Below are positions 34,076 through 44,903 of a stretch of 64,000 bases of DNA, piece by piece. This DNA comes from Rhipidocladum racemiflorum (Eukaryota; Streptophyta; Magnoliopsida; Poales; Poaceae). Made by a program: the position numbers and the translations under genes. Position 1 is the first letter of the stretch. Each line of letters starts with the position of its first letter. The stretch spans positions 58,130,256 through 58,194,255 of the forward strand of contig CM070572.1 of assembly GCA_036346355.1 (NCBI GenBank), read 5' to 3'. The notes beneath the pieces are model-generated. The model did no database searches and had not been told where the DNA came from. It saw only the letters and a list, made by a program, of their open reading frames with translations.

Positions 34076-35300
34076 CCAAGCAATGAATTGAATGCATTAG
34101 GCTTGTGCACTCACTTGCTACATGGATGGTACATCGACAAGGCGCATGAGGCCGAGCCTCATGTCGATTTCAATGTGAGGTATTGAGGGGGACAATTCCA
34201 CTGCAAGGAGGATGGGACATTCCTAGTGAGTCTTGAGGATATGTTATTTTTGTACATCCTGAAAGCCATCGATATTTCTATTGTACAATCTTGGATACTA
34301 TGAGTATCGCACCATACTCATCCCTATGACTGTTTACTGATTTTGTATTATGTTTTTTAACAATTGACACGAGTTGCAGGATAATGAGGCAGTGAGCTGT
34401 GATGGGCTAACACCTTGTTAGGTTTATCGACCCCGAGATGGTGTTTGCGACCATAGCTAGGTTTCAATCGGAGTTCCTTATCAACTACATCAAGCAGGCA
34501 TTGCATGCTGAGGTGAAAAAGGACTTCATTCTCTTCCCGCACCACCAGGAGTAAGTACTATTTTACCCTTCAATTAATTGTACATACTTAAACCGTATAT
34601 GAACTTATTTTCTTGCACTGAGTACCGTTTAATAAGCAACCATTGGGTTCTACTCGTGGTTGGTCCAAGTGAAAACAAAGTCTACATGTTTAACTCACTA
34701 GAAAATAGACCGATGGACTACGCGATCAAGCATGTTTTGCAAAAGTAAGTATATTTCTCTAACCTAACACTTTACATATTGAACTACGTTAGATATTTTT
34801 TGCCTCAATGGCATCTCTCCAATGTATGTAGGGCTTTCTTGTCTTACGTTGCTGAAGGTGGGCGACACAATGACCAACGAGGCGACGAACTGGAGTGGAA
34901 GTGCTTCAAGGTACAAGTGTCTATCATAGGATTTCTTTTCTGACATCTATTATTTGTCTCCTAATTTAAATTTCTTTGTTCATAGTGTCATCAACAGGGG
35001 CGGGATGACCTGTGTGGCTTTACGTGATGCATCACATGCTGATTCTGGTCGGTGGCTCACAACTTTTCCCTAAGGTATAGAACTGATTACTGCGCTACTG
35101 TCATTATAATATTGCCAATGTGATATTTGTTTGCATGCATAATAGTATCAGCCTTTTACAATCAAATTTTAAAACTAAAATATATTAGTGCACTACTTTC
35201 TATTTTGCAGGACCTTGATATCCCCCAAAAGAGCCTAAGCAACATAGACCTCAATAAATTACGAGTCCACATATGCCAGTGGTACTAGACAAAAGTTATA
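34076..35300 (+). pseudogene. Ulp1-like (C48) peptidase domain remnant of CACTA-2
   Basis: Exon-like blocks match those of CACTA-1. A first block, around VDFNVRY, has a TGA at about 34185. It is followed by FIDPEMVFATIARFQSEFL (about 34428), NHWVLLVVGPSENKVYMFNS (about 34637), AFLSYVAEGGRHNDQRGDEL (about 34833) and CHQQGRDDLCGF (about 34986). NHW and the DLCG motif would hold the catalytic His and Cys of the Ulp1 fold. Stops in at least two blocks mark it as dead. GT and AG occur at several block edges, so it derives from an intron-containing gene. Confidence 0.72.
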
Positions 35301-35339
35301 GTGGAGGATGGTAGATTTAGAGACTCGACAGTCTCTTAC

Positions 35340-35908
35340 TAGTCCATATAATGTAAACAATATTAATGTGAATGTGATGTGTACTGAATGTGATATGCTT
35401 GAATGTTATGTGATATTGTGTTGATATTGTGAATGTTCTTTAATATTGTCATATTGTGAATGTTCTGTGATATTGTCAAATTGTGTAGGAGTTATTTTCG
35501 GATGATAAACAATAACATCATCACAATCGGTTCTACATGGGAACCGATTGTGATAACTACCTCATCACAATCGGTTCCCATATAGAACCGATTGTGATGA
35601 CACAATTATTACAATCGGTTCTTTGTCGGAACTGATTGTGATGAGGTAGTTATTAATTGTGACTACATCATCACAATCGGTTCCCACATATAACCGATTG
35701 TGATGACACAATTATCAAACCGATTGTGATAACTATCTCATCACTATCGGCTTTGACAAAGAACCGATTGTGATGACTGATTATTACTATCACGTGGGAA
35801 CCGCCTGTGATAGAGCTTCCTCATCACTATCGTTGGACTTTCTATCGCCACCAAAACCAACTGTGATGATAAAAAAAACCGATTGTGATGTATATTCTTA
35901 TAGTAGTG
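35340..35908. repeat. Subterminal repeats and right terminus of CACTA-2
   Basis: Positions 35360-35480 are TGTGAATG/TGTGATATTG words. Positions 35517-35890 contain about a dozen copies of ATCACAATCGGTTC in alternating orientation, so adjacent pairs can fold into hairpins. The terminus is at 35908. Confidence 0.85.
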
Positions 35909-36514
35909 TTGGTAAGTGTTTCACCCACAACTCCATGTACACACCCCTCCAAGCAAAACCTACACCGGATTGCACATACTACTACAACCTTCTAATGCGC
36001 AACGCTAGACCGAGTGACTTAATTGGTCAAGGCTACCCATGATAGTACTTGTGGATGCTGGATTATACAACACTACGTTCGGTCCTTAATCCGACCCGAG
36101 TGAGAACACTCCCCCTACACTACTTGCAAGTCCATCCCTCCACTTCAGGCTATTAACATATCTCATCAGCGTCAAATCATAGTTTTATTTTTATTTATAT
36201 ATCACAATACTAGCAATCATATTTCCCAACATGTGCAAATTTTATTTTCGAATAAATAGCAACACCGACCATTTGTTCTCCCAAAGTTACTACATGGCTA
36301 AGAGAAAATTTTAAATATTCAAATATACCCAAGTTAACATTACATACTGCATATCCCTTAACTTATGGTTTCCAAGGTTGACATGTACATATTTATTAAG
36401 GAAGTTCCATGAAATGAAGGTGATATATCTAACATTATCCACAACAAAGCAATTTACTAAAAGTAAACGCATGCATACGGAGATTTGATGAAAGCAATAT
36501 ATCTTAAGTGAAAT
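35909..36514. other. Repeat-derived flank left of copia-2
   Basis: No gene. The style of the sequence (TCCCAACATGT, AGTCCATCCCTCC) and its continuation on the right of copia-2 (46475 on: GGTTCGACATGGTCAAAGTG, compare CAACATGGTCAAAGCAC in LTR D) suggest an old family-D-like LTR that was the target of copia-2. The assignment is tentative. Confidence 0.4.
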
Positions 36515-36614
36515 AATGGTGTGAAATCATGTGCTGAAAAATTGGCTTAGAATTGAATTTGCAAAATGTGTTTGTGCATGTGTTTGACAATTTGACAAGA
36601 AACAGTAAGATTTG

Positions 36615-37065
36615 CATTAGCGCCAGACCAAACTTTTAGAAAATAGTAAGTTTCCCTTTTGCGTCGGACCGGTTTTCGCTACTGCGTCGGACTAAATTTT
36701 TAGTCCGACGTGAACGTGTTCTCGAGTTACTTAGTGCTGGACCAATCTCTTGATCCGCTGTGAACGCATTTTGAAGGCCTATTTTTACATGCACGCTGGA
36801 CCAAACTTTTGGTCCGTCGTGAATGTGTTGTTGAGCTCTTTTGCCGGATTTAATTTTCCAAGAAACCAGTAAGTTTCACATCTACGCCGGATCAAACTTT
36901 TTGGGTCCGCCGTGAACGTTGCTTTGAACGTTTTTGCACTGACATGAAACCGAGTGTGGCGCATGTACGCCGGACCAAATTTTTGGTCCGACGTGAATGG
37001 GTTTTTGAGCGACTTTTTCATGTGTATGACCATATTTTTGGTCCGGCGTGAATGTTTTTTTCTGC
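36615..37065. repeat. Array of short palindromes in the copia-2 5' LTR
   Basis: Six or seven copies of a palindrome of the form CGGACCAAA-N-TTTTGGTCCG recur every 60-90 bp, for example CGGACTAAATTTTTAGTCCG at about 36688 and CGGACCAAATTTTTGGTCCG at about 36970. Each is followed by CGTGAA(C/T)G. The spacers differ, but each palindrome stays symmetric or nearly so. The same array is in the 3' LTR at 45000-45440. Confidence 0.85.
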
Positions 37066-38022
37066 TCGATTAGGGTTTTGAGCAAAATTGGAATTGTGTT
37101 TGATTGATATGAGATTATGAAATTTGTGAGGATTTCATGATGCTTGTTTTGAAGTGGACTTTATGCGATGCTCGTGTGAGTAGTTGCATGGATTGACTTT
37201 GAGTCAAGTCGTGGACTTGTGCTCGGATTTGTTTTGTGGTTTGTTCATGTGCAGGTAATGCTCGAGGGCAAACATGGTCGATGACGGGACCGGAACTAGG
37301 TTCATGGAGGAACTGAGGTTCGAAACTAGGTTCATGGAGGAACTGAGGTTCAGAACTAGGTTCAGGAGGAACTGAGGTCTTGGTGGTCAAGGGGTCAAGG
37401 ATGTCATGCGGGACGTTCGGGCTAAGAGAATGGTGCACATGAAGAATGGTTAGTCACGTGAGAATGGCAGGTGGTCATGCGCGTGCAAAGGGTTAGTCAC
37501 GTGAGTATGGTAGGGTTGCTATACGCGTGCAAGAGTTGGGCTCGGCCAAGTTGGGCCAAGTGAAGTTGTGTTGAATACATACTCCTCATAGGATTAGGAG
37601 TGGGACTCCTTCTAGGATTAGGAGTAGGAATTGTATTCAGGACTGTATGTGCTTGCTCTGTATAAATAGGGGGAGGCGCCTCCTGTTTATGCATCAAGTT
37701 TTGAGCAAGCATTAGGGTTGTACTCTTTTATTTGGAGTACTTTAGACAAAAGAAAGGAGAAATAAAGATCAAGTTCTTCAAATCTTTCGGCAAGCTACAA
37801 TTCTAGTAAGATCTATTCTCGTCATCTTCTGTCACAGCAAGCTTGCGAGGTTCATAACTTTTGATCCGTAAGTCCGATCGAGCAAATTCTTTTTAGGTTC
37901 GATTCATATTGGAATCTAGTTTCTTGTGTACAAATTTCAAATCGATCCGACGGTTGGATCTCTGGGAATTCACATTTTACCAAACCTCTGTCATTCTGTT
38001 TTTGTCGAATACGAGGCAATTA

Positions 38023-38269
38023 TCTCTACTATTATAAAGCAACAGTTGGTGGCAGTGGTGAGTTCTACCCATGTCATTAATTGCCCTGCTTAATTGCCCT
38101 ACTTAATTGCCCTACGCAAAAAACGAAGCGTTGCTTTAATTAGCGACTTTACTTAAGAAGCAGCGTTAAAGATAGATGTTTGATCTTGTGAAATAATTTT
38201 TTTATTTTTTAATCTTTATTTTTCGTTATCAATTTTGTTTTTCGTAGCAATGCACGGGCATATAACTAG
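38023..38269 (+). mobile_element. Non-autonomous Helitron inside copia-2 5' LTR
   Basis: The 247-bp insert begins TCTCTACTATTATAAAG and ends GCACGGGCATATAACTAG. It lies between A (38022) and T (38270), the expected 5'-TC...CTAG-3' ends and AT target of Helitrons. The 3' LTR keeps the empty site, GAAATTATTTGGTTCTG, which equals the joined flanks with no duplication. The GCACGGGC word close to the 3' end is common in grass Helitron ends. There is no coding capacity. Confidence 0.93.
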
Positions 38270-38381
38270 TTTAGTTCTATTTTGGGGTGAACTTTTAGTA
38301 GATCAAGAATTTGGTTTTAGATTCCGCACAATCATTCACCTACCCTCTAATTGCTATATTCGTATACTTCGATCCTACAAG

Positions 38382-38394
38382 TGGTATCAGAGCG
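38382..38394 (+). other. Primer-binding site of copia-2
   Basis: TGGTATCAGAGCG lies two bases after the 5' LTR and pairs with the 3' end of initiator methionine tRNA, as usual for copia elements. Confidence 0.92.
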
Positions 38395-38431
38395 AGGTTT
38401 TTCTAATCTATCTTAACCGGTGATTAGACCA

Positions 38432-39544
38432 ATGGATCGTTATTCGACAAAACCGTGTATGTTCGATGGTGTTGATTTTCAGTTTTGGAAGGCCAAGATG
38501 GAGGCTTTCATCCAGGCACAAGGCTTCACAATTTGGGAGAAGGTATACAAGCCATATGAAGTCCCTGAGAACGACAACGTCAACGACGCCAATCGCGCAC
38601 ATGTTGAAGCAAACAGCAAGGCGCGCAACTTGATCATCCAAGGTTTGGGACGCAGTGACTTTGATCGAGTGGTTCATCTTCGATCCGCATATGAGGTATG
38701 GAAATCTCTTTGTGATTACCATGATGGTTCTAACACTGTCAAAGAGGTTCGCCAAGATATTTACAAAAAGGAATACATGCGTTTTGAGATGAAACCTAGT
38801 GAACCTGTAGATGACTTCTTTGCACGTTTCAATAAAATTCTTAGCAACCTACATGCTGTTGGAGTTAGCTACACTGATGCTACAAATGCTCGACAATTGC
38901 TTAGTGCTTTGGACATGTCGGTGTGGGAGATGAAAGTAACATCTATACAGGAATCTACTGTCATGAGTACACTTACATTAGATGTTCTTTATTCTAAACT
39001 AAAAACTCATGAATTAGATGTTCTTTCCAGGAAGGGTAATGTTAAATCAATTGCTTTGATCTCTAACCCTAACATGTCACATGCAAATTCTTCTTCTAAC
39101 TTTGCCTTGTCTTCCCTGTCTTCTTTAACAGATGAGCAACTTGAAGAGTTTCCTAAAGAAGATCTGGCACTACTCTCTTCTCGCTTTAACAAAGCTTTTC
39201 AGAATGTGAGAATGAGAAAGAGAGGTGGTCCTCCAAGATGCTATGAGTGTGGTGACCTCAACCATATTCGCACAAATTGTCCTAAGCTTGCAGAAAAAAC
39301 ATCAAAGGAGGAGAAGGACAACGACAGAAGGAAGGAGAAGAAAAGGTTCTCTTCAAATGACAGGAAGAAGAAGAGCTTCATCAACCGCAAGGTGGTTCAC
39401 CGAGTTCTTTTCGCTCTTGAACAAGTCAATTTGAGCGATGTGGACTCGGAGAGCAGCGAAGATGATGCAACTCCAAGCAAGCATGATTTGATGGGATTGT
39501 GTCTTATGGCAGCGACAAGGATAAGCTTCGCAGAGGATGCTTAG
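38432..39544 (+). pseudogene. copia-2 gag
   Basis: The open frame of about 370 codons starts MDRYSTKPCMFDG, matching the copia-1 gag start. The ATG at 38432 is preferred over an in-frame GTG at 38420 for that reason. The capsid part (residues 1-230) is followed by a Ser-rich linker and a CCHC knuckle, CYECGDLNHIRTNC (about 39239-39280). A Lys/Arg-rich tail then leads to an acidic end, and the frame closes with TAG at 39542. It binds and packages the element RNA. This frame is intact, so gag protein could still be made, but downstream pol is broken. It is marked as a pseudogene because the whole element is defective. Confidence 0.8.
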
Positions 39545-40617
39545 CGACAAGCGACTTCAATGAGGTAGATCCTTCTTATGATGAATTAGCCAATGTTGTT
39601 GCCCGTCTTGGAAAATTGCTTGACAAACGTGATAGAAAAATTAAGAAACATGATATTCTTGTGGAATCATTGAATGCTGAAATTGCTAGACTTAAGACCT
39701 TGATTCCTGATGATGATACTTGTAAATCATGTGACTTAATTTACAATGAGCTCACCTTGCTTAGGAAAGAATACACTCTTCTGTTGCATCTAAATGAGAA
39801 AAATGAGAAACATGTTAAACATGCTAGCTGTTCCACTAATGATTTGCATGGTTCAACTTCTTGTTCTAAATGCTCAACTCTTGAATTAAAATTGAAAGAT
39901 GCAAATGCTATGGTTTCTCAATTGACTAATAATCTTCTTACACATGAGGTTCTTTCATGCTCTACTTGTCGTAAACAGAAAGGGAAGATCGATATTCCTT
40001 GCAATAATTGTTTAACTCTTGCTATGAAAGTCGATTACTTGCAAAACTCTTTGGAACGCTTCACTAATGGCAAGAAAAAGTTGAACATGATTTTGGATCA
40101 ATCTAAGGTTAGCACAAACAAGAGAGGTTTAGGTTTTGATCCTTATGCCACATATGAAACTAAACCTCGCACTGTTGTTTAGGTTCCTTGCAAAATTGAG
40201 TTTTCTAATGAGCCTAAGAAAATTGCTTTTCAATCTGCTGGTTTTTTATCTTCTACTATGATGAATGCAAAATGTGCTTTTACTGTTAAAGCTAAACATT
40301 ATGTCAAGTACACTTGCACTCATTGTGGTAGAGATGGACACTTAGTAGAATTTTACTTTAGACTAGCCAAACAGCAAAAGAAGGAAAGAACTAAGGCTAG
40401 GTCAAATTTCAACAAAGCACATTTTACTTCTCATACCCCTAGAGTGATGAAAACACCTTCTGTTCCTAGAAACACGGGAAAATGCAAATCTGATTTTGTG
40501 CATAAAAATTCTCGTGTTGTGCCTACTGTTGTACGTCGTGTGTCACAGTACTGGATTCCCAAAAATCTCATTTCTAACCCCAGTACTGAGACCTCGACAT
40601 GTTTTGTTGCTTTGTAG
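39499..40617 (+). pseudogene. copia-2 gag-pol linker with coiled coil and second knuckle
   Basis: The 227-codon frame (39499-40182) contains DPSYDELANVVARLGKLLDK and further heptad-like Leu patterns with CXXC pairs. It overlaps the gag end by 46 bases in another frame, the only sign of a possible frameshift. After a TAG at 40180, a 119-codon frame holds a degenerate knuckle, CTHCGRDGHLVEFY, in which the last Cys is Tyr. The equivalent copia-1 knuckle keeps all four ligands. Confidence 0.7.
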
Positions 40618-40626
40618 GCTTCTCGC

Positions 40627-43600
40627 GTGAGGAAGGAGAACATATGGCTAGTAGATTCCGGATGCTCACGCCACATGTCCGGTGATAAGAATTGGTTCTC
40701 CTCCCTCACTCGTGCATCTCGTGCTGAAAGTGTTACTTTTGGAGATACTTCTTCCTCTTCTGTTGTGGCAAAAGGTACAGTAAAGGTAAGTGACAAATTT
40801 ATGTTGAAGGATATGGCTTTGGTTGAAAACTTGAAATATAACTTGCTCTCTGTTTCACAAATGCTTGATAAAGATTTTGAAATAAGCTTTAAGAAAAATG
40901 AATGCAAAGTGTTAGATGCTTCAGGTGACCTTGTTTTCAAGATCTCACGCTTTGGAAGAGTATTTAAAGCTGATTTTGATGCATCACCTTCTTCTAAGCA
41001 TAGGTGTCTAGTTGCAAATGTTTCTAAAGATGTATTCTTTTGGTATCGTAGACTTGGTCATGTTGGTTTTGATCATCTTACTCGTGTAAGTGGTTTAAAT
41101 CTCATACGTAGCTTGCCTAAGCTTAAAGGTGATAGCAATCTAGTATGCTCTTCTTGTAGACATGGTAAGATGATTACAGGTTCACATCCACCTCTTACCA
41201 TGGTGATAACAAACGCTCCAGGACAACTACTACATCTTGACACGGTTGGACCATCTCGAGTTCAATCTTTTGGAGGCAAATGGTATGTGCTTGTTATTGT
41301 TGATGATTTCTCTAGATATTCTTGGGTGTACTTTATGACATCTAAGGATGATGCTTTTAGTCATTTTAGAAATCTTGTTCTTAGGCCTTCTGTTGATCAT
41401 CCAGGAGCTCTAGAGCTATTCGAAGTGATAATAGAACTGAGTTTAAAAATTCTTCTTTTGATCACTTTTGTGTTGAAAAAGGAATTGATCATCAATTTTC
41501 ATCACCTAGAGTGCCTCAACAGAATGGTGTAGTTGAAATAAAAAACAGAACGTTGGTTGAAATGGCTAGAACTATGCTAGATGAACATCACACTCCTAGA
41601 ATTTTTTGGGCAAAAGCGATTTCAACTGCTTGCTATGTTTCAAACCATGTGTTTTTTAGATCAAAATTGGGTAAGACTCCATATGAACTTCGGTTTGGAC
41701 ATAGGCCTACTGTTTCTCACTTTCGCGTTTTTGGATGCAAATGCTTTGTCTTGAAATCTGGAAATCTTGATAAATTTGAAGCTAGATCAATGGATGGCAT
41801 TTTTCTTGGATATCCTGCTCATACTCGTGGCTATCGTGTGATTGTTTCGGAGATTAACAAAATCGTGGAAACTTGTGAAGTTACTTTTGATGAGTTTAGT
41901 CCAGATGCTAGTCTAAGTGATGCAGGTACAGGCGCATATGTTCAGGGGAGAAAATATTTGAAGATAGTGATGATGTTGAAGATGAGGTCTTGACTCTTCC
42001 TAATGCACAACAAGTTGTAGCACCTTTGGCATATACTACTACACCACCTACAGCTAACCATCCTCAAGCTACAACATCATCTGTACATGCTGAAAATGAA
42101 GAAGAAGAAGTTTCAAAAGCCAAAGCTCCTTTACACATTCAGAAAATGCATCCATCTGAACAAATGATTGGAGACCTAAATGAGAGAATCACCCGATCCA
42201 GGTTTATTCATTCTGACACTTATGCTCATTCTGCTTTAGTTACTTCTTTTGAACCCAAAGATATATCTCATGCATTATCTAACGAATCTTGGATCAATGC
42301 CATGCATGAAGAATTAGAGAATTTTGAACGAAATAAAGTTTGGAAACTAGTTTCACCATCTCCTGATTTTAATGTCATTGGAACTAGATGGGTTTTCAAA
42401 AACAAACAAAATGAGGATGGTGTTGTTGTTAGAAACAAGGCTAGATTGGTTGCTCAAGGTTTTACTCAAGTTGAAGGCTTAGATTTTGATGAAACCTTTG
42501 CTCCTGTTGCCAGAATTGAGGCCATTAGAATCCTTTTAGCATTTGCTGCATCTAAAGGTTTTAGATTGTATCAAATGGATGTGAAAAGTGCTTTTCTTAA
42601 TGGCTACATAAATGAGGAGGTTTATGTCAAGCAACCACCTGGTTTTGAAAATCCAAAGTTTTCAGATCATGTGTTCAAATTGTCAAAAGCTTTGTATGGT
42701 TTGAAACAAGCCCCTAAAGCATGGTATGATAGGCTAAAAACCTTTTTACTTGATAAGGGGTTTTCAATGGGAAAAGTTGACAAAACTCTCTTTTTACTCA
42801 AGCAAGGCAATGATCAATTGTTCGTTCAGATTTATGTTGATGATATTATTTTTGGTGGTTCCTCTCATGTTTTAGTGTCTAAGTTTTCAGAAACCATGAG
42901 GGACGAATTTGAGATGAGTATGATGGATAAGTTGACATACTTCTTGGGATTTCAAATCAAACAATCAAATGAAGGTACCTTTGTGCATCAAAGCAAGTAC
43001 ACAAAAGATTTGCTACATTGTTTTGGGATGGAAAACAGCAAGCCAATCATGACACCCATGGAAAGCACTTGCACACTTGATCCGGATGAAGATGGTGAGC
43101 CGGTTGATCATAAGGAATATAGAAGCATGATAGGTTCACTTTTGTACCTCACTGCATAAAGGCCGGATATACAATTTGCTGTGTGCTTGTGTGCTTGTTT
43201 TCAAGCTTCCCCACGTGCTTCACATGGACAAGCTGTCAAGCGAATTTTCAGGTATCTCCACGGTACTCAAGATTTTGGCATTTGGGTTTCTGCTTCCTCA
43301 TGCATTAGTTTAAGAGCTTTCTCTGATGCTGATTTTGGAGGATGTAGAATTGATAGAAAAAGTACATCTGGTACATGTCATTTCTTGGGCAATTCTCTTG
43401 TAGCATGGTCTTCTAGAAAACAATCTTCTGTTGCACAATTAACTGCTGAATCTGAATATGTGGCTGCTGCTAGTTGTTGTTCTCAAATTCTTTGGATAAT
43501 AGCTACACTTAAAGATTATGGGGTTAATTTGGATAGTGTTCCTCTTTTGTGCGATAACACTAGTGTAATTTGCATTGCTAAGAACCCTATGCAACATTCT

Positions 43601-43731
43601 AGGACAAAACACATTGATATCAGATTTCACTTTCTCAGAGATCATGTGGAAAAAGGGAATATTGTGCTTCACCATGTGGATACTGAACATCAATTGGCAG
43701 ACATTTTCACAAAACCTTAGTCTTCTTCTCG
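40627..43731 (+). pseudogene. copia-2 pol (protease, integrase, reverse transcriptase, RNase H)
   Basis: The protease active site DSGCSRHMSG is encoded from 40654. The GAG-pre-integrase block, with WYRRLGHVGFDHLTRV, and the integrase core, with LHLDTVGPSRVQ, run to about 41410, where a frameshift occurs. Integrase resumes with PQQNGVVEIKNRTL (41514). The reverse transcriptase lies in a long frame (41990-43159) with RWVFKNKQNEDGVVVRNKAR, DVKSAFLNG and YVDD at 42833-42844. A TAA at 43157 interrupts before RNase H (43181-43720: DADFGGCRIDRKSTSGTCHF, ending LADIFTKP). The frame then stops at a TAG at 43718, where related elements read on. Confidence 0.9.
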
Positions 43732-44903
43732 TTTTGCCTTTATTCGGGGAGAATTTGGGGTTGTTCATCCAATGGGTTTGTTTTGAGGGGGAGTTTCCTT
43801 GCCAAGTTTTTTACTTGATGAGCTTACTTTATCATATTTCTTTATATATTATGTAACTATGCTAATATATGATAATCTAAATTGTTCCACTTGAACTAAA
43901 AATGACATTGCGGAATTCCTTGGTCTGATTGCCTATAGCGAAATACTCTGTGGTATCTTACTCTTCTAGGCTTGATATTGAATCTTCTTGACAAATTTGG
44001 GCTATGAAGCAAGTGTGTTTTCAACTTTACTATTTCATAAGACCTTTTAATCTCTTTGCATGTTTACAATCAAAGAAAAAGGAAAAGAAAAAGGGAATCA
44101 ACAAAAAAAGGGTTGTTAAAAGCAAAAGCCTCAAGTTATGTGGTTAAGGCATGCTTTCCCTAAAAAGATAAGATGTATGCTTCAAGCATGCCATTCCCTC
44201 AAAGACAAGATGTATGCTTCAAGCATGCCACTCCAAGGAAATAAAAGAAGTATGCTTCAAGCATGCCACATGCAGTTTATTGTTTAAAGATTAAATTGGT
44301 CTACTAGATTGGAGTTGAAACTACTTGCTCGCCCTGATTTGTTAGTTGCTTCAATTTTGAGCCTTTGTTTTTCTACTAAGGTCTTGCTTAGTACTTGGAT
44401 ATAAGTTGATAGAATTGAGGTTGAGATGCATGTCATTCCCTAACTTGTTAAAATCACATCAAGATCATGTATTTTGCATATTATGTGATATACAAGGTTA
44501 TATGATCGAATAAGCTCATCTTTTCCTATCTTGGCACTCCCTTGTTTCTTTTGTGAAATCATTGCTACAGGGAAATATTTTGAACATGATGTTGTTCTCT
44601 CATTTGTATTCTTGATGAATCCATTGTCAAAGGGGGAGAAGTTTGGGAATCCTTGAGAAGTTCAAGGAAAAAGGGGGAGAAGTTTGGAGAATTTTGAAAT
44701 TTTGGGCACATTGCACATTCGCACATTTTTTTCTCTCTTTAGAGGAGACTTTTTCATTTTGCATTTTGGTCAAAGGGGGAGTTTTTGTGTTTTCTCACTT
44801 TGGTTTTTGATTTTAATCCTTTGGATTTCAAAATCTTTTGTGAAGTGAATGCCAAATGTTCAATTCTAAGTGGTGTTGCCAATGTTTTCATCAAGGGGGA
44901 GAT
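43732..44903 (+). other. copia-2 3' spacer with repeated polypurine tracts
   Basis: No gene. AAGGGGGAG-type tracts occur at about 43788, 44630, 44670, 44773 and finally 44893-44902, right before the 3' LTR, where the last serves as the plus-strand primer. Three near-copies of ATGTATGCTTCAAGCATGCC (44172-44270) form a short tandem repeat, itself containing the palindrome GCATGCTTCAAGCATGC-like core. Confidence 0.75.

Larger units (their letters stand above)
28805..35908 (+). mobile_element. CACTA-2: 3' half of a CACTA (En/Spm) transposon, interrupted by LTR D
   Basis: The right end, TCTTATAGTAGTG at 35908, gives the inverted terminus CACTACTATAAGA. An extended subterminal array of AATCGGTTC/GAACCGATT lies before it. 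Coding remnants in order are a plant Ptta/En/Spm transposase-type domain (28970-29540), continuation after LTR D (33115-33340), an accessory block (33480-33767) and an Ulp1-like peptidase (34076-35300). The left terminus is not recognised and no TNP2 transposase is seen. The bases after the end are TTG. It is homologous to CACTA-1 at 8263-12170. Confidence 0.85.
36520..38379 (+). repeat. 5' LTR of copia-2 (1860 bp, carries a Helitron)
   Basis: It starts TGTGAAATCATGTGCTG and ends CTTCGATCCTACA. It is about 294 bp longer than the 3' LTR: 247 bp are a Helitron (38023-38269), one extra copy of a 30-bp tandem unit lies at 37290-37375, and there is a 15-bp indel near 37172. A TATA-like TGTATAAATAG at about 37660 probably marks the LTR promoter. 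Confidence 0.95.
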
